DNA from: Lysobacterales bacterium
Lineage (GTDB): Bacteria > Pseudomonadota > Gammaproteobacteria > Xanthomonadales > Rhodanobacteraceae
Direction: 5' to 3'
Assembly (NCBI GenBank): GCA_013298265.1
Contig: JAAFHE010000055.1
Span: 1-11,619, forward strand
Length of the DNA: 11,619 nucleotides
The position numbers were made by a program, and so were the translations under genes. Position 1 is the first letter of the stretch. The number at the start of each line of letters is the position of its first letter. Of this stretch, positions 9,493 to 11,619 are shown piece after piece. The notes beneath the pieces were generated by a model. It was not told the DNA's origin and made no database searches. It saw only the letters and a program-made list of their open reading frames with translations.

Positions 9493-10497
9493 ATGAAACT
9501 CGGAAGTCTCAAGGAAGGCGGTCGCGACGGCACGCTGGTCGTGGTCAGCCGCGATCTCAGCCACGCGGTCCGCGCCGACGGCATCGCGCCGACCCTGCAG
9601 CGTGCGCTGGAGGACTGGAGCAGCGTCGCGCCGCGGCTCAATGCGCTGTCCGAACAGCTCAACGCGGCCGTGGCCGGGGGTGGCCTGGCCGCGCTCAGCG
9701 GCGTGTTCGCGCTCGACCCGGCGCAGCTTGCCGCACCGCTGCCGCGTGCCTACGAGTTCGTCGACGGCAGCGCCTACCTGCCGCACGTCGAGCGCGTACG
9801 CAAGGCGCGCAATGCCGAGGTGCCCGCCTCGTTCTACGTCGATCCACTGATGTATCAGGCGACCAGCGCGGGCTTCTATGGCCCGCGCGACCCGGTCATC
9901 GTGCCGAGCGAAGCCTACGGCATCGACCTGGAAGCCGAGATCGTTGTCATCACCGACGACGTGGCCATGGCCGTCACGCCCGAGCAGGCGGCTGCGCATA
10001 TCCAGCTGATCGGCCTCGTCAACGACGTGAGCCTGCGCAACCTGATTCCCGACGAGCTCGCCAAGGGTTTCGGCTTCCTGCAGTCCAAGCCACGCTCGGC
10101 GCTGTCGCCGGTGTTCGTGACGCCGGACGAACTCGGCGCCGCGTGGCAGGACAGCAAAGTGCACTTGTCGCTGACCACGCACCTCAACGGCAACTGGTTC
10201 GGCGCACCCGAAGCCGGCGTCGACATGCAGTTCAACTTTGCCCAGCTGATCGCCCACGCCGCCCGCACGCGGCCGCTGTCGGCCGGCACCATCGTCGGTT
10301 CCGGCACCATCGCCAACCAGGACACCTCGACCGGCGCCTCCTGCCTGGCCGAGCAGCGCGTGGTCGAGACCCTGCGCGACGGCAAGGCGACGACGCCGTT
10401 CATGCGTTTCGGCGACCGCATCCGCATCGAGATGTTCGATCGTGATGGCAAGAGCATCTTCGGCGCGATCGAGCAGATCATGACGGCGTTGGGCTGA
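9493..10497 (+). CDS. fahA: Fumarylacetoacetate hydrolase
   Basis: The enzyme cleaves fumarylacetoacetate to fumarate and acetoacetate, the last step of tyrosine breakdown. At 334 residues it is the short bacterial type, about 85 residues shorter than animal FAH. The catalytic FAH fold covers about 117-330. Probable metal ligands are E147 and E149 in GIDLEAEIVVI and D178 in GLVNDVSLRN; K199 in LQSKPRSALSP probably corresponds to the catalytic lysine of mouse FAH, and D117 in FYVDPLMYQ may be the fourth ligand. These equivalences are by eye. GSGTIANQDTSTGASCL is the family's glycine-rich C-terminal motif. The start at 9493 has AGAGG 7 bases upstream; the frame is open further upstream only because it shadows hmgA. 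It lies 116 bases after hmgA across a strong hairpin, so it may depend on read-through or on its own promoter, and it precedes maiA. Confidence 0.95.
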   Translation: MKLGSLKEGGRDGTLVVVSRDLSHAVRADGIAPTLQRALEDWSSVAPRLNALSEQLNAAVAGGGLAALSGVFALDPAQLAAPLPRAYEFVDGSAYLPHVERVRKARNAEVPASFYVDPLMYQATSAGFYGPRDPVIVPSEAYGIDLEAEIVVITDDVAMAVTPEQAAAHIQLIGLVNDVSLRNLIPDELAKGFGFLQSKPRSALSPVFVTPDELGAAWQDSKVHLSLTTHLNGNWFGAPEAGVDMQFNFAQLIAHAARTRPLSAGTIVGSGTIANQDTSTGASCLAEQRVVETLRDGKATTPFMRFGDRIRIEMFDRDGKSIFGAIEQIMTALG

Positions 10498-10523
10498 CGC
10501 GCGGCGATGCCTCCACCGCACTG

Positions 10524-10548
10524 CTGCGGCGCCCAATTGGCGCCGCAG
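10524..10548 (+). other. Inverted repeat between fahA and maiA
   Basis: CTGCGGCGCC (10524-10533) and GGCGCCGCAG (10539-10548) form a perfect 10-bp stem with a CAATT loop, extendable by three further pairs including two G-U. It starts 26 bases after the fahA stop. No T-run follows, so full termination is unlikely. It may stabilise the upstream mRNA or lower expression of maiA, which has its own Shine-Dalgarno sequence 80 bases later. Confidence 0.5.
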
Positions 10549-10628
10549 TGGTAACGGAGTAGATTCGCCGCAGGTCCGGCGCGGGCGGCCGGTCATAGAC
10601 CCAAGGGCGTCTCCAGGGAGTAGCGACG

Positions 10629-11294
10629 ATGTCGACGGAAGGCTTGCGGCTGTACAGCTATTGGCGTTCCAGTGCGGCCTATCGTGTGCGCATCGCGCTG
10701 AACCTCAAGCGGCTGCCGTACGAAATCGTCCCGGTCCACCTGACCGCGGACGGCGGCGAGCAGCATTTCCTCGACTACGTGCGCCTCAATCCGCAGGCCG
10801 TCGTGCCGACTCTGCTCGACGGTGGCCGTGTGATCCGCCAGTCCATGGCGATCATCGAATACCTCGACGAGTCCTACGAGGGCGAACTCAAGCTGCTGCC
10901 GCCGACCGCGCGCGACCGCGCCCGTGTGCGCGGCCTCGCCCAGATCGTCGCCTGCGACATCCATCCGCTCGGCAACCTGCGCGTGCTGCAGTACCTGGAG
11001 CGCGAACTCGACACGCCGGCCGAGGAACGCGAGCGCTGGTCCCGCCATTGGATCCGCGAAGGCTTCGACGCCTTCGAGGAACTGTTGCAGGAAAACCCGT
11101 CGACCGGCCAGTTCTGCGAAGGCGACGAGCCCAGCCTTGCGGACATCTGCCTTGTGCCACAGGTATACAACGCAAAACGCTGGGGCGTGGACCTGTCCGA
11201 CTATCCGGCCATCGTGCGCATCAATGACGAGTGTCTGAAGCTGGCGGCGTTTGATCAGGCGCGGCCGGAGAATCAGCCGGATGCGCCGGGGTGA
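10629..11294 (+). CDS. maiA: Maleylacetoacetate isomerase (zeta-class glutathione transferase)
   Basis: The enzyme isomerises 4-maleylacetoacetate to 4-fumarylacetoacetate with glutathione as cofactor, acting between HmgA and FahA. The 221 residues form a GST: thioredoxin-like domain (about 6-85) with the zeta-class motif WRSSAAYRVRIALNLK (12-27), the glutathione-binding QAVVPTLL and QSMAIIEYLDE, then an all-alpha domain with CDIHPLGNLRVLQYL and LADICLVPQVYNAKRWGVDL. S14 and S15 are the expected active-site serines. The Cys that follows them in human GSTZ1 is Ala here, a change I remember from many bacterial homologues, so activity is still expected. AGGGAG lies 8 bases before the ATG. It is last in the cluster, 131 bases after fahA, and converges on the partial gene at the right edge with a 49-base gap that shows no obvious terminator. 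Confidence 0.96.
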   Translation: MSTEGLRLYSYWRSSAAYRVRIALNLKRLPYEIVPVHLTADGGEQHFLDYVRLNPQAVVPTLLDGGRVIRQSMAIIEYLDESYEGELKLLPPTARDRARVRGLAQIVACDIHPLGNLRVLQYLERELDTPAEERERWSRHWIREGFDAFEELLQENPSTGQFCEGDEPSLADICLVPQVYNAKRWGVDLSDYPAIVRINDECLKLAAFDQARPENQPDAPG

Positions 11295-11343
11295 GGCGCG
11301 CGTATTCGTTGGTCCCGTCGCAAAAGTACTCGCTGGCGCAGAC

Positions 11344-11619
11344 TCAGAAACACGGGGATTTCTTCGGCGTTCTGCTGCTGCACCGCGACGCCTGTTTGCG
11401 CAGATCGCCGCAACCTTCGTGACTGGCGTCCATTTCCGGACGTGCGCACAGATCAATCGCGTTGCCTTTGGTGTCTCGTTTCACGGTGTTGTAGAGGAAA
11501 TCGATCTTCATCTTGCAACTGGGCTGCTCACCCGATTCTACAAGCCCTAATGGTGTCGATTCGCCATAGCCGCGCAACACCCGGCGTAGCTGCGCGGCGT
11601 CGCAGCGATCGAAGTTGGG
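11344..11619 (-). CDS. C-terminal part of an unrecognised cysteine-containing protein (runs off the right edge)
   Basis: The minus-strand frame is open from the window edge to a TGA at 11344-11346, giving the last 91 residues; the true start lies outside. It contains FDRCDAAQLRRVLRGYGES, then CKMKIDFLYNTVKRDTKGN, DLCARPEMDASHEGCGDL and ends CSSRTPKKSPCF. The six cysteines in 91 residues and the hydrophilic character suggest an exported or disulfide-containing protein, but no signal peptide can be seen without the N-terminus. Codon use is less GC-biased than in the neighbours (TTA, GTA, ACA, CTA and AGA all occur). GYGES recalls OmpA-like domains, but the rest does not fit well enough to call. 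It ends tail-to-tail with maiA. A possible internal ATG at 11580 gives only 78 residues and looks less likely than a longer gene. Confidence 0.6.
   Translation of the reverse strand, partial: PNFDRCDAAQLRRVLRGYGESTPLGLVESGEQPSCKMKIDFLYNTVKRDTKGNAIDLCARPEMDASHEGCGDLRKQASRCSSRTPKKSPCF

Noticed and set aside
9427..10596. 389-codon minus-strand open frame opposite fahA
   Set aside because: It is an antisense shadow, begins in the fahA-maiA gap and has no recognisable motifs.
11295..11343. Terminator between the convergent maiA and right-edge genes
   Set aside because: I looked for a stem with a T-run on either strand in this 49-base gap and found none worth reporting.
10593..11456. 287-codon minus-strand open frame opposite maiA
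   Set aside because: It overlaps the right-edge gene on the same strand in another frame and is antisense to maiA, with no domain seen.

Overview
This is a GC-rich window with dense coding on both strands. It looks like a chromosomal segment from a gammaproteobacterium of the Lysobacterales (Xanthomonadales), most likely the Rhodanobacteraceae/Dokdonella side. Three things point there: a TIGR02999-type ECF sigma factor coupled to a Ser/Thr kinase with TPR repeats, a secreted beta-helix protein ending in IFANGFQ, and a MarR-controlled hpd-hmgA-fahA-maiA cluster. The assignment rests on remembered family features, not on a search. I see no mobile element, CRISPR array, tRNA, rRNA or phage gene, and no gap above about 140 bases.

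Left half (1-6278, all minus strand). In transcription order it carries an ECF sigma factor (5715-6278), a 966-residue receptor-like Ser/Thr kinase (2818-5718) whose GTG start overlaps the sigma stop in a GTGA, a secreted 692-residue beta-helix protein with three C-terminal repeats (602-2680), and the first 159 codons of an unrecognised protein that leaves the window (1-477). Sigma and kinase look like one regulatory unit: a cytoplasmic kinase domain, one membrane helix, a periplasmic TPR sensor, and a sigma factor with hydroxyl residues where most ECF factors have acidic ones. The beta-helix gene is a candidate target, by position only.

Right half (6387-11294). A MarR regulator (minus strand) is divergent from hpd. 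The 79-bp gap holds a near-perfect palindrome lying between the -35 and -10 elements of hpd and overlapping a possible marR promoter. hpd (4-hydroxyphenylpyruvate dioxygenase), hmgA (homogentisate dioxygenase), maiA (maleylacetoacetate isomerase) and fahA (fumarylacetoacetate hydrolase) together form the whole lower tyrosine pathway, from 4-hydroxyphenylpyruvate to fumarate and acetoacetate. The physical order is hpd-hmgA-fahA-maiA. Each gap after hpd carries an inverted repeat, which may tune expression between the genes. Tyrosine aminotransferase and phenylalanine hydroxylase are not in the window.

Right edge (11344-11619, minus). The C-terminal end of a cysteine-containing protein of unknown function converges on maiA. 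The catabolic genes are ordinary in content. The most interesting parts are the sigma/kinase pair, the secreted repeat protein with its C-terminal tail, and the tight architecture of the marR-hpd control region.
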